Positions 16,923 to 26,837 of a DNA stretch of 55,536 nucleotides are shown here, piece after piece. Each line of letters begins with the position of its first letter. The stretch's first letter is position 1. Both the position numbers and the translations under genes were made by a program. Under the pieces are notes generated by a model. The model saw only the letters and a list, made by a program, of their open reading frames with translations, was not told the DNA's origin and searched no databases. The stretch is from Verrucomicrobiota bacterium (lineage in GTDB: Bacteria > Verrucomicrobiota > Verrucomicrobiia > Verrucomicrobiales > Akkermansiaceae): contig JAPLUI010000303.1 in the NCBI GenBank assembly GCA_026397725.1, positions 1 through 55,536 on the forward strand, written 5' to 3'.

Positions 16923-19900
16923 ATGAAGCCCACAGCCACCCTCAGCTCGTTCGCCGCCGCGCTGCTCGCAGGAATCGTCCCGGCCGCATTGCTGCTGGCC
17001 TCCGCCCGAGCAGGAACGATGTCCGCTAGCCTCACCCCGCCTGCGGTCGTCGGCGACGACATCGCGAACTACGGCGAAGTGAACGGCTCCGAAAAATGGT
17101 GGGCCGAGAACAGCACCGGCACCGGCGGGGCGAAAGGGCAGACATTCCGCACCCCCGGCGGGGCCGCGTTGCTGCGCGCGGTGACCTATCAGGTCACGGA
17201 AAGCCAGAAGGCGGAGCCCACCAAAAAATATTCAGTCCGCCTCGGCACGGTCTCGGGATCGACCTTCACTCCGGTGTATTCGGAGACTTTCACGCAGTCC
17301 TTCACCTGGAATGGCGGCGAGTTCATGACCTGGACCTTCACCACGCCTCCCCTGCTCAACGGCGACACCACCTATGCCGTTGACATCGGCATGACCTCGA
17401 GCACCTCGGGGTGGGAGACCGGCATCCCTTACCTGAATGTCACCGCCAACGAAGACACCGGCGGCCAGCTCTACACATCGGGCACCGGCACAGCAGGCAT
17501 CGGCAACACGGCCATGGCGCTCGCGGTGAACAGCGACCGGATTTTCCATCTCGACATCGAGGCTCCTTCCGGGCCGGTGCTGCAGTTCGCCGCAGGCAAC
17601 CCGCCGGACAATTCCGCCGCCGCGCTGGTACCTCCCGAGCTGGTGGCCACCTTCAACCAGAACCTCGCCGCCGGGACCGGCAACATCACCATCCGCAATC
17701 TAACCGATGCGACCGATACCAACCTCCCGCTGAGCGATCCCCGGATCTCCCTTTCCGCGAACCTCCTGAAAATCGCCACGCCGGGCCTGATTGATTGGAA
17801 CAAGAGCTACGCCATCCGCATCGACCCGGGTGCCATCACCGGCAATGGCGGCACCGGCTACGTCGGCATCACCAACGACACCATCTGGAACTTCACCACC
17901 GCAGTCGGCGACCCGCTGCTGGTCGCCGTGGCCGCGATCAAGGACCATATCAATAACGCCCCCGCGCTGAGCGCCGCGGCCCTCGCCGCCCACAGCCAGA
18001 CACTCAATGTGGAGGCGAATCGCTTCGCCGACAGCGCCGCCAATATCACGGCCGTCCTCGACTTGGTCCAAACCTTCGACACGGTTAGAGGTCCGCTTTG
18101 GGTTGCGCCGGCCGCCAGCAGCATGACCCGCGCGACCGAGACCAACGACCTGACCTGGACGATCTTCCGCGCCATGCAGGCCATCATGGATCGTATCTAC
18201 ACCGCGGAGACGCTGGCGAATCACGAGGCATTGTTGAACCATTACAAGTTCGGCAGCACGGCGAGTTTCCCCGGCCCCTGCGCTCCGCCCGCCGACCCGA
18301 ATCTCGCGCACACCGCGACGATCAGCGCGAGTTACCCGAACACCGTCGGTCGCTCCACGCTGGGCGATGGCCCAGGCACCTTCGCCCGCAAACCCACCGG
18401 TTGCTACTTGGCCCCCGGCTCGATCGCCACCGTCACCGTGCCGCCGGCCTTGGTGGGCGCCGGTTACAAGATCCGTGTCGGCGCCCACTCGTGGGATCAT
18501 TCCAACAGACCCAACACCAGGCGGCTCGACCGCGCCACGCTCGTTTACAGCATCAATGCCCTTGAGACCAAAATCGCCAGTCCGTTGGGCGGCGGGATCT
18601 ACATCGAGGTGCCCTTCCTCGCCAACGCCGGGGTGGTCGATGTCCAGATCAAGAACGCGGTGCGCTCGCCATTCTTCTCGGCGAAACCTTTCCACAGCAC
18701 CACCCCCACCCAATGGCTGACGGAACGCACGCACCTGGCACCATGGGCGGATTTCCAATCGGAGAAGTTCATGATGCAGGTGCCCACCAATTGGATCAGC
18801 GCGATGCCCGACCCAACCCAGTTGATGGCGGACTGGGACACCGCCATGGACGCGGTCAACGACCTGATGGGCTTCCCGCGCATCCGCGGCAAGGAAGCCT
18901 TCTATACCCAGGTGGATCTGCAGCTAAAGAACTCCGTCTTTGCGCCGGGTTATCCCTCCGTCAATGTCGGCGGCTTCAGCGCGACGGCGAATTATGGCGG
19001 CTACGCGAACCATTACCTCGTCCGCGGCCCGCAGAACGGCATCGATGCCAACATTGAATTCCACGAACAGGGACACGGGTATTTCTTCCCGAAGTTCGGC
19101 GGCGAATCCGAGTCCAATGTCAACCTGCTGTATGTGCCGGCCATGGAGGCGCTCGGCATGGCACCGGACCAGGCGTTCCGTCAGTCGGTCACCTCCGGCA
19201 ACACCTATCAAACCCTCGACACCACCGCCATTTCCTGGATGTGCACCTTCAACTTCTCGCCCAAGGAGCAGCCGATGGCGCAATTGGAAAAACAATACCA
19301 GCTCAAGGGCCACGCCAAGTTCGTGGACATCGCCCGCCTCTTCGGCTGGAGCGGCCTCAAGGCCTACTGGGCATCCTTCGTCCAGGACGAGGAAAATGGC
19401 GTCTCCTCCCCCACCGACACCGACGGCATGCTGCTCCGCCTCTGCCAGAGCGTGGGCAAGGACCTCCGTCCGCTGTTCCACTTCTGGGGGCTGCCTCCGC
19501 AGAACCCGACCACGCTCGGCAACGCCATCGCCACTGCGGGCATCCCGTCCTCGCCGGAGATCCGCGACCGCCTGCTCCACTACAAGACCCTGGTGCCCGC
19601 CGACAACGCCGCCTTCCGAACCTTCGCCCAATCCTGGTGGGGCCGCAAACCGCTCATCACCGGACTCTGGGAGGAAACCGACCACGCCATGCAGTGGGAT
19701 GAAACGGAGGACTTTGACCCGGGCGGTTCCACCGTTCGGCCCAACGGCGACATCTATGTCGAGGCCTCCGCCACCGACATCCGCGGCCGCGTTCAGGAAC
19801 TCGTCGATCTCTACTTCCCCAACGCCATCGCGCCCACGCTCGGCACCCTCAGCCCCGCCGACAGCACCACCGATGTGGCGCTCAGCTCGAATCTTACCGC

Positions 19901-21779
19901 CACCTTCAGCGAATCCATCGCACGCGGCACCGGCAACCTCACGCTCAAGAATCTAACCGACGGAACACAGTCGGTGATCGCGGTCACCGACACGACCCAA
20001 GTGTCGTTCTCGGGAGCGATCCTGACCATCAACCCGGCGGTGGATCTCCTGGCCGGCAAGACCTATGCCATCCGCATGGACGCCGGGTCGGTCAAGGACC
20101 TTTCCGATACCGTCTTTGCCGGGATTACTGATGACACGACTTGGAATTTCACGACGACGGCTCCCGACCTGACCCCGCCGACTCCCGATCCGCTCACCTG
20201 GGCAAGCCTGCCGCAGGCTACCAGCCAGAACGCGATCACGATGACCTCCGCCACCGCCACCGACATCAGTGGGGTGGAATATTTCTTCGAATGCACCGGC
20301 GGCGGCCACTCGAGCGCCTGGCAAAGCAGCGCCACCTACACCGACCCCGGTCTCGCGCCGAACACCACCTACACCTACCGCGTCAGGGCGCGAGACAAAA
20401 GCCTGGCCAACAACCTCACGGGATTCTCGCCCTCGGCGTCCGCCACGACCGCCCAGGTGGGCTCCTTTTCCAGTGCCACCACTCCGCCTGTCGTGAACGG
20501 AGCGGACATCGCCAATCTCGGCTCCCAGACCAGCAATGACAAGTGGTTCTTCCAGTCAGCGAATGAATCCGACCCGTGGGACTGGGCGAAGGGCCAGACC
20601 TTCACGACCGAAACCTCGGCCGTCCTGCTTAAGGCACTCACCTACAAAATGGATCCGACTGTGAAAAAGGCGGCCAGCACCACCTACACCGTTCGCGTCG
20701 GCACGCTCTCGGGAACGAATTTCACCGCGCTTGCCCGCGCGGTCTGCACCCAGACGGTTGACACGGCCTTGGGCGCCTACATGACCTGGACCTTCGTCAC
20801 ACCCGTCGCGCTCGCGCCGAACACAACCTACGGGATCGATGTGGCCATGGTCTCGACCGTGGCATACACCACGGGAATCCCCTATCTTGCCTGCACCAGC
20901 AACGCTTATGCCGGCGGCCAGTATTACAACAGCGGTCCCACGGGTGGCAGCGGCAGCGGCCCCACCATCAGCGCCAATTCGTCCCTGGACAGGGTTTTCC
21001 ACCTCGATCTCGATGTCGCCGACTCCACCCAGCCCGCTCTAACAGACAGTGCCATCGTCGATGACAAGAGCGGGGGACTGGTCACGGTGAACACGCTGAT
21101 AACCTATACCGTGACCTTTAGTGAGGACATGGACGCCGGCACGGTTTCCGCCGCCGATTTCGGCAATGCGGGCAGCGCGGCCGTCACCATCGGTACCGTC
21201 ACCGAAACCACACCCGGAGTCTTCACCGTGCCGGTCACGCCAACCACCGCAGGAACGCTCCAGCTCAAGGTCAATGCCGGTGCCGAATTGAAGGACGTCG
21301 CGGGCAATGCCCTCGCCACCGCCTCGGCCATCGTCGATGACACAACCCTGGCCGTCAGCGCCGACTACCTCACCTGGGCCGGCGGCGCGGCCTTCGCCGC
21401 CGACTCTAACAACGACGGCGTGGCCAACGGTTTGGCATGGCTGTTAGGAGCCGCCAATCCGTCCGCCCGCGCCACCGCCCTCCTGCCCGTGCCGACCCAT
21501 GAAGCCGGCAAGCTGGTGCTGGCCTTCCGCTGCCTCAAGACGGCCCTGCGCGGAACCTCGCTGCTCAAAGTGCAATATACCAACGACCTCGGCCAAACCG
21601 ACCTCTGGACCAGCCACGAGGCACTGGTGCCCGACGCGGACGGCCCGGTCGGCAGCGTGGTTTTCGACACCACCCCAGACGCCGATCCGGCCTTCCTCAA
21701 CGTCCGGGCCGAGATCCCATTGACAGCGGCTTCGCCCGCCGGCACGCTCTTCGGCCGTTTGGTTTCTTCCGGTAACTGA
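16923..21779 (+). CDS. Giant secreted M60-type (enhancin/mucinase-like) metallopeptidase
   Basis: A 1618-residue protein. The ATG at 16923 gives a signal peptide (SSFAAALLAGIVPAALLLA), while upstream frame sequence is not signal-like. Domain order: jelly-roll-like module A (30-215), SbsA-type Ig (217-325), M60 peptidase region (about 460-900), SbsA-type Ig (967-1080), fibronectin-like (1087-1180), a second module A (1189-1362), a SwmB-type Ig (1366-1476) and a C-terminal domain with a SNNDGVANG loop. The zinc motif is HEQGH at 714-718, with Glu728 or Glu730 nine to eleven residues on, as in HExxHx(8,28)E gluzincins. Known M60-like enzymes cut glycosylated mucin-type proteins. This fits its place between esterases and a sulfatase. 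Peptidase assignment is strong; substrate is inference. Confidence 0.85.
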   Translation: MKPTATLSSFAAALLAGIVPAALLLASARAGTMSASLTPPAVVGDDIANYGEVNGSEKWWAENSTGTGGAKGQTFRTPGGAALLRAVTYQVTESQKAEPTKKYSVRLGTVSGSTFTPVYSETFTQSFTWNGGEFMTWTFTTPPLLNGDTTYAVDIGMTSSTSGWETGIPYLNVTANEDTGGQLYTSGTGTAGIGNTAMALAVNSDRIFHLDIEAPSGPVLQFAAGNPPDNSAAALVPPELVATFNQNLAAGTGNITIRNLTDATDTNLPLSDPRISLSANLLKIATPGLIDWNKSYAIRIDPGAITGNGGTGYVGITNDTIWNFTTAVGDPLLVAVAAIKDHINNAPALSAAALAAHSQTLNVEANRFADSAANITAVLDLVQTFDTVRGPLWVAPAASSMTRATETNDLTWTIFRAMQAIMDRIYTAETLANHEALLNHYKFGSTASFPGPCAPPADPNLAHTATISASYPNTVGRSTLGDGPGTFARKPTGCYLAPGSIATVTVPPALVGAGYKIRVGAHSWDHSNRPNTRRLDRATLVYSINALETKIASPLGGGIYIEVPFLANAGVVDVQIKNAVRSPFFSAKPFHSTTPTQWLTERTHLAPWADFQSEKFMMQVPTNWISAMPDPTQLMADWDTAMDAVNDLMGFPRIRGKEAFYTQVDLQLKNSVFAPGYPSVNVGGFSATANYGGYANHYLVRGPQNGIDANIEFHEQGHGYFFPKFGGESESNVNLLYVPAMEALGMAPDQAFRQSVTSGNTYQTLDTTAISWMCTFNFSPKEQPMAQLEKQYQLKGHAKFVDIARLFGWSGLKAYWASFVQDEENGVSSPTDTDGMLLRLCQSVGKDLRPLFHFWGLPPQNPTTLGNAIATAGIPSSPEIRDRLLHYKTLVPADNAAFRTFAQSWWGRKPLITGLWEETDHAMQWDETEDFDPGGSTVRPNGDIYVEASATDIRGRVQELVDLYFPNAIAPTLGTLSPADSTTDVALSSNLTATFSESIARGTGNLTLKNLTDGTQSVIAVTDTTQVSFSGAILTINPAVDLLAGKTYAIRMDAGSVKDLSDTVFAGITDDTTWNFTTTAPDLTPPTPDPLTWASLPQATSQNAITMTSATATDISGVEYFFECTGGGHSSAWQSSATYTDPGLAPNTTYTYRVRARDKSLANNLTGFSPSASATTAQVGSFSSATTPPVVNGADIANLGSQTSNDKWFFQSANESDPWDWAKGQTFTTETSAVLLKALTYKMDPTVKKAASTTYTVRVGTLSGTNFTALARAVCTQTVDTALGAYMTWTFVTPVALAPNTTYGIDVAMVSTVAYTTGIPYLACTSNAYAGGQYYNSGPTGGSGSGPTISANSSLDRVFHLDLDVADSTQPALTDSAIVDDKSGGLVTVNTLITYTVTFSEDMDAGTVSAADFGNAGSAAVTIGTVTETTPGVFTVPVTPTTAGTLQLKVNAGAELKDVAGNALATASAIVDDTTLAVSADYLTWAGGAAFAADSNNDGVANGLAWLLGAANPSARATALLPVPTHEAGKLVLAFRCLKTALRGTSLLKVQYTNDLGQTDLWTSHEALVPDADGPVGSVVFDTTPDADPAFLNVRAEIPLTAASPAGTLFGRLVSSGN

Positions 21780-21940
21780 CAGAACTCTCTCCAATCGAAT
21801 ATCAAATATCAAATATCATAAATCAAGAAAGTGAAGAGAAGCCCCTCCCCTCTGCCACCGATAACCGATAACTAATAACTCTCCTCTTCCCCTGACCTCT
21901 CCAGGCCACATTCCACAATTCAGAATCAACCATATCCACC
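21780..21940. other. AT-rich intergenic leader with short tandem repeats
   Basis: This spacer between two giant genes holds a tandem ATATCAA repeat around 21800-21818 and a GATAAC-type repeat around 21868-21882, in a region far more AT-rich than its flanks. It probably contains the promoter and 5' leader of the SGNH giant, but I cannot pick out convincing -35/-10 boxes. Confidence 0.4.
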
Positions 21941-24900
21941 ATGAAAACAACCAAACAAAACAACAACCTACGAACTCTCGCCGCAGTGCTGGCGCTGCTC
22001 GTCGGGACGGCTCACGCGCAGTGGCTTCCGGATTATCAGTTCCGGAAGTCGCTGGCGATCAACGCGGGTTCCGGCACCGGAACCGGCTACCAGATCCAGG
22101 TAAAGGTGGGAGAATCCAGCGGTGCTTCCGGCTACGCTCTGCACGCGGACGGCCACGCGCTGAACTTCCCGAGCGATGTGCGTTTCACCGATGACGACGG
22201 GAGCACGGAACTCGGCCACTGGCTCGAGGCGACCACGGGCACCGCGCCCAACCGGACGGCCACATTCTGGGTCAAGGTCAACGACAGCCTGGACGGCCCA
22301 CAGTCCGTCTGGGCATATTACGGCAAGCACGCGGGTGCCACCGGCAGCAGCGGAGACGCGACATTCAGCTTCTTCGACGACTTTCCGGGGTCGGCCATCG
22401 ACGGCGGCAAATGGACCATCGACAACGCCACGGGCTGGTCTGTCACCGGCGGCGAACTGCGCGGACAGAACACCAGCGGCCGGATCAGAAGCCAGACCGC
22501 TTTCAGCAGCGGTGTCATCCTCGAAACGAAATACCGCTCCGTCACCCGGCCCGGCAACGGCAACATGGCGCTGGGGTTCTACACCAGCGCCAGCGACAAC
22601 TTCGGCTGGCTGAACCATCCCGGCGGCGATTATATGCGGGAAAACGGCACTTGGACGGCCATCGGCAACGAGTGCAATGTGCCGGTCATCGCACAAATGA
22701 CCGCGCGGGCGACGCAGGTGGATTTCTCCGTGTCCCGTCAGGACACCGGGGCCGCCTGGCACACTCAGGCCAACCGCACCAGCACGGTGGCCAACGAGCG
22801 GATCGCGCTGGGAAAACGCTATGACGATGGTTATACTGGCCAGACCTACGATGCCTACTGGGACTGGGTTCGCGTGCGCAAATACACCGCCACCATCCCC
22901 ACGCTGGGAGCATCCGGCGCGGAGCAGGCGTCCGGTTTATTCGTGACAGTGACCGCCCCGGCAAACGGCCAGGCATTGATCGCGGGCGTCCCGGTCACCG
23001 CCACGGCCACGGCCATGAGCGGCACAGAACCGTATACGGTCAACTTCTACACCGCCTATAACGGAGGCGCGGCCGGATTGGCCGGAACGGCGAGCGCGTC
23101 TCCCTACACCATCGATCTAGGCGTCTTGGCGACCGGAACCTACACGATCTATGCAACCGTGACCGACAGCGCCGACCCACCCACCACAGCCACCTCCGCG
23201 ATCAACTCCTTCACAGTCGATGGCACCCCGCCGACACTGGCCGCCACCAACATCGTCGATAACCAGAGCGGTGGCCCGGTCCAATTGCCAAACCCCTTGG
23301 TGACCTACACGGTGACTTTCAGCGAGGACATGGACGCCAGCACGGTCTCCGCCGCCGACTTTGGCAATGCAGGCACCGCGGCCTTCACCATCGGCACGGT
23401 TACCGAGACCACTCCCGGGGTCTTCACCGTGCCGGTCACGGCAACCGGTGCCGGCACCCTGCGCCTCCAAGTCAACGCCGGCGCCGACCTGAAGGATCCC
23501 GCGGGCAATGCCCTCGACACCACCACGGCCATTGCCGATGACACGACCCTTACCGTCAATCCCGACACCACCGCGCCCACACCCGATCCGCTCACTTGGG
23601 CGAGTGTGCCGCAGTCCACCAGCCAGACCGCGATCGTGATGACCGCCTCCACCGCCACGGACCCGAGCGGAGTGGAATACTTCTTCGAATGCACCGCCGG
23701 GGGCGGCCACTCCAGCAACTGGCAAAACAGCGCCACCTACACCGACACCGGCCTCTCGCCGACCAGCACCTACACCTATCGCGTCCAGGCCCGGGACAAG
23801 AGCCCGGCGCAGAATCCCACGGGATTCTCAGCAACGGCGTCCGCGACGACTGCCGGCGCGGCGACCATGGCCGCCAGCGCCACCGCGCCCGCTATCAACG
23901 GACTGGACATCGCCAATTACGGAGCCTGGAATCCCGCTCCCGACAAGTGGTGGGCTGGTGATCCCGGAGCAAGCGAAGCCAAAGGCCAGACCTTCACCAC
24001 GGGTGCCACGCCGGTGTTGCTCAAGGCGATCACTTACCAGGCGTTGCAGGCGACCCCCACGAAGACCTACACCATTCGCATCGGCACGGTGTCGGGAACG
24101 ACCTTCACCCAATTCCGCTCCTACACGGCCACTCAGACCTTCACATGGAACAGTTATGATTACATAACCTGGACCTTCGCCACCCCTGTTCTGCTCGCTC
24201 CCAACACGCTCTACGGTCTGGATGTCGGCATGACCAGCAGCACCTCGGGCTGGCAGTCCGGCATCCCCTACCTTAATATCACGGGCAACAATTATGCTGG
24301 CGGCGTCCGTTACGGTTCAGGGATCAATGGCCTCGGCACTTCCACCCTGGGTTTGACGGCGGCCAACGACCGCATCTTCCACCTCGACATGGAACACCCG
24401 ATGACGCCCTACCCGAACATCGGTGCCACCGTTCCGGCCGGCGACCTCACTCTTTCCTGGACCAACCTCAGTCCGAACACCGGAACCGATGTCTGGGTGG
24501 ATGTGTGGTTCGGCACGAATCCCGGCACCATGACCAAGGTGGCCGACGCCCAGCAAAACCTGACTTCCTTCCTGGTCAACCTGCCCGGCGCCGCCACCTA
24601 CTACTGGCGCATCGATTCTTACCTCGACGGCACCCCCACCGGCACGCCCGTGCCGAGCACGGTGTTCAATTTCATCGTCTCGGATAGCGACAGCGACGGC
24701 TTCCCGGACAGCTACGAGCTTGCGAATACCGACCCGCCATCCGCCACCGCACTTAACCGCGATGACGATCTCGACAGCGACGGCCTCACCAACTGGCAGG
24801 AATATCAACTCGGCACCATCCCCACCAATCCGGACACCGACGGCGACACGCTCAATGACGGCCCCGAAATCGCCGGCGTCGGCAGCCGCCCGCCAACCGA

Positions 24901-26749
24901 CGCGCTCAAGGCCGACACCGACGGCGACGGGCTGGGCGACGGAGTGGAAAACAACACCGGCACCTGGGTCGATGCGTCTGACACCGGCACCAATCCGACC
25001 GTGGCCGACACGGATGCGGACGGCTTGAAAGACGGGATCGAAACCAACACTGGCAATTATGTCAGCGCCACCAACACCGGCACCAACCCGCTCAACAAAG
25101 ACACCGACGCCGACGGGGCGGGTGATTGGTATGAAGTCACCGCGGCTTTCACCAATCCGACCCTTGCGACCAGCAAGCCGAACATCCCCTATCCGCTGCC
25201 CGCGCCTGACAGCAGCACCGGCGCCACCAGCAAGCCCGTGAAAGTTTACATCATGTCCGGCCAGTCCAACATGGTCGGCTTCGGCCGCACGCCGGGCACG
25301 GAAGCCGGCACTCTCAACACCATGGTGAATAGCGAGAGGAAATTCCCCAATCTCGTCACCGGCACGGGCGCATGGTCCGCGCGACAGGATGTGCGCTACC
25401 GCGGTGTCATCTCCGCCATCGGCAACGATGTGCTGAAGCCGCAATTCGGAGCCAACACCGATTCCTTCGGCCCGGAACTGGGCTTCGGCCATGTGATGGG
25501 CTGGTATCACGACGAACCGGTGTTGCTCCTCAAGACCTCGATCGGCAACCGCAGCCTGCTTTGGGACTGCTTGCCACCCGGCAGCCCGCGTTTCAACTAC
25601 GGCGGCAACACCTACGCCGGCTACGGAGATTCGCCGAACTCGTGGCCCATCGGCGGCAGCCCGTCGCCGTTCGTGTGGTATGCCGGCAAGCAATACGACG
25701 ACTACTTCCTCGCCGAGAACGACATGGGCGCGCCCGCCTGGGCGGCGGCCCTCGCCTACCCAAGTGGTTGTCAGGTCCGCGGCAACGGGGTGACCTACCT
25801 CAGCACGGCAGCCCACACGTCCGACACGGACTCGGAACCGGGAACAGGCAGCAACTGGACCTCCTTCTGGAGCGTTTACTCGGTGTTCAACGTCACCGAC
25901 GTCCTCGACAACTTCGCCGGCCAATACCCGGCCTGGGCCGCGCAGGGCTTCCAGATCGCCGGCTATGTCTGGTTCCAGGGCAACAAGGACCTGGGCGAAC
26001 CCGGTGCCAGCCGCTACGAGACCAACCTGGTGCAGTTCATCAAGCAGCTCCGCACCTACTACGCCAACCGCTACCCGGGCAAATGCAGCACCACCACGCC
26101 CTTCGTGATCGCCACCGGCTGCGGCGACCCGGGCACCAGCGGTTTCGGCCTGACGGTTGCCAACGCGCAACTCGCCATGAACGATACAGTGAAATACCCC
26201 GAGTTCGCGAGCAACGTGAAGACCATGGATACCCGCGGCTACTATCGGAACTTCGGACCCAACACCGCTCAAGGCTACCACTACAATCACAACGCCGAAA
26301 CCTTCCTGCTCACCGGCGACGCGCTCGGCCGCGGCATGATTGATCTGCTGGGAAACGCCACCCCAACCGGATTCACCTCGTGGCAGACCGCCAACGGTGC
26401 CGCCGGCCAGACGCTCGCCGACGACCACGATGGCGACGGCGTGCCCAATGGCATCGAGTGGTTCGTCATGGGTTCCAACAACTCCACCGGCTTCACCGCC
26501 CTGCCCGGCACCGCCAAGGATCCCGGCACCGGCAACCTCAGCGTCACCTGGACCAAGGCCGCCACCTACAGCGGCGTATATCCCACCGACTTTGTAGTGG
26601 AAACCTCCGCCTCTCTAACCGGCACATGGACGCCCGAATCCCTGGCGCCAAGTGGCACGGTGACCATCACTGGCAACCAGGTGAAATACACCTTCCCCTC
26701 ACCGCTTGGCGCGAAGAAGTTCGCCCGTCTCAAGGTCACTGGGCCGTGA
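21941..26749 (+). CDS. Giant secreted SGNH esterase with DUF2341, Ig/FN3, module A, calcium repeats and CBM-like insert
   Basis: A 1602-residue protein with signal peptide ending VGTAHAQW. Order of domains: DUF2341-like (about 28-130, YQFRKSLAINAG), a concanavalin-like region (about 147-320), an Ig domain (333-428), a SwmB Ig (430-545), a fibronectin-like domain (545-640), module A (645-815), another FN3-like domain (818-912), and thrombospondin type 3 calcium repeats (913-1075, many DTDGDGLGDG-type loops). The SGNH/SASA esterase (1098-1470) has nucleophile Ser1109 in MSGQSNMVG and a late YHYNHNAETFLLTG block. Residues about 1261-1313 look like a CBM5/12-type module inserted inside the esterase. 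The final 125 residues are the C-terminal domain shared with the first gene. It probably deacetylates extracellular glycan while attached to a surface or carbohydrate. Confidence 0.85.
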   Translation: MKTTKQNNNLRTLAAVLALLVGTAHAQWLPDYQFRKSLAINAGSGTGTGYQIQVKVGESSGASGYALHADGHALNFPSDVRFTDDDGSTELGHWLEATTGTAPNRTATFWVKVNDSLDGPQSVWAYYGKHAGATGSSGDATFSFFDDFPGSAIDGGKWTIDNATGWSVTGGELRGQNTSGRIRSQTAFSSGVILETKYRSVTRPGNGNMALGFYTSASDNFGWLNHPGGDYMRENGTWTAIGNECNVPVIAQMTARATQVDFSVSRQDTGAAWHTQANRTSTVANERIALGKRYDDGYTGQTYDAYWDWVRVRKYTATIPTLGASGAEQASGLFVTVTAPANGQALIAGVPVTATATAMSGTEPYTVNFYTAYNGGAAGLAGTASASPYTIDLGVLATGTYTIYATVTDSADPPTTATSAINSFTVDGTPPTLAATNIVDNQSGGPVQLPNPLVTYTVTFSEDMDASTVSAADFGNAGTAAFTIGTVTETTPGVFTVPVTATGAGTLRLQVNAGADLKDPAGNALDTTTAIADDTTLTVNPDTTAPTPDPLTWASVPQSTSQTAIVMTASTATDPSGVEYFFECTAGGGHSSNWQNSATYTDTGLSPTSTYTYRVQARDKSPAQNPTGFSATASATTAGAATMAASATAPAINGLDIANYGAWNPAPDKWWAGDPGASEAKGQTFTTGATPVLLKAITYQALQATPTKTYTIRIGTVSGTTFTQFRSYTATQTFTWNSYDYITWTFATPVLLAPNTLYGLDVGMTSSTSGWQSGIPYLNITGNNYAGGVRYGSGINGLGTSTLGLTAANDRIFHLDMEHPMTPYPNIGATVPAGDLTLSWTNLSPNTGTDVWVDVWFGTNPGTMTKVADAQQNLTSFLVNLPGAATYYWRIDSYLDGTPTGTPVPSTVFNFIVSDSDSDGFPDSYELANTDPPSATALNRDDDLDSDGLTNWQEYQLGTIPTNPDTDGDTLNDGPEIAGVGSRPPTDALKADTDGDGLGDGVENNTGTWVDASDTGTNPTVADTDADGLKDGIETNTGNYVSATNTGTNPLNKDTDADGAGDWYEVTAAFTNPTLATSKPNIPYPLPAPDSSTGATSKPVKVYIMSGQSNMVGFGRTPGTEAGTLNTMVNSERKFPNLVTGTGAWSARQDVRYRGVISAIGNDVLKPQFGANTDSFGPELGFGHVMGWYHDEPVLLLKTSIGNRSLLWDCLPPGSPRFNYGGNTYAGYGDSPNSWPIGGSPSPFVWYAGKQYDDYFLAENDMGAPAWAAALAYPSGCQVRGNGVTYLSTAAHTSDTDSEPGTGSNWTSFWSVYSVFNVTDVLDNFAGQYPAWAAQGFQIAGYVWFQGNKDLGEPGASRYETNLVQFIKQLRTYYANRYPGKCSTTTPFVIATGCGDPGTSGFGLTVANAQLAMNDTVKYPEFASNVKTMDTRGYYRNFGPNTAQGYHYNHNAETFLLTGDALGRGMIDLLGNATPTGFTSWQTANGAAGQTLADDHDGDGVPNGIEWFVMGSNNSTGFTALPGTAKDPGTGNLSVTWTKAATYSGVYPTDFVVETSASLTGTWTPESLAPSGTVTITGNQVKYTFPSPLGAKKFARLKVTGP

Positions 26750-26837
26750 GAAACCCGCGTTGTTTCGTCCCGCCAGAACCGTAAGTTGGTGATGGAAACC
26801 CCGAATGCGTCTTTACCCTAATCCTCTGTTCCATCCG

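Noticed and set aside
24317..26428. 703-codon open frame on the minus strand
   Set aside because: It is antisense to the SGNH giant; the translation has no domain pattern and its openness follows from GC-rich codon use of the real gene.
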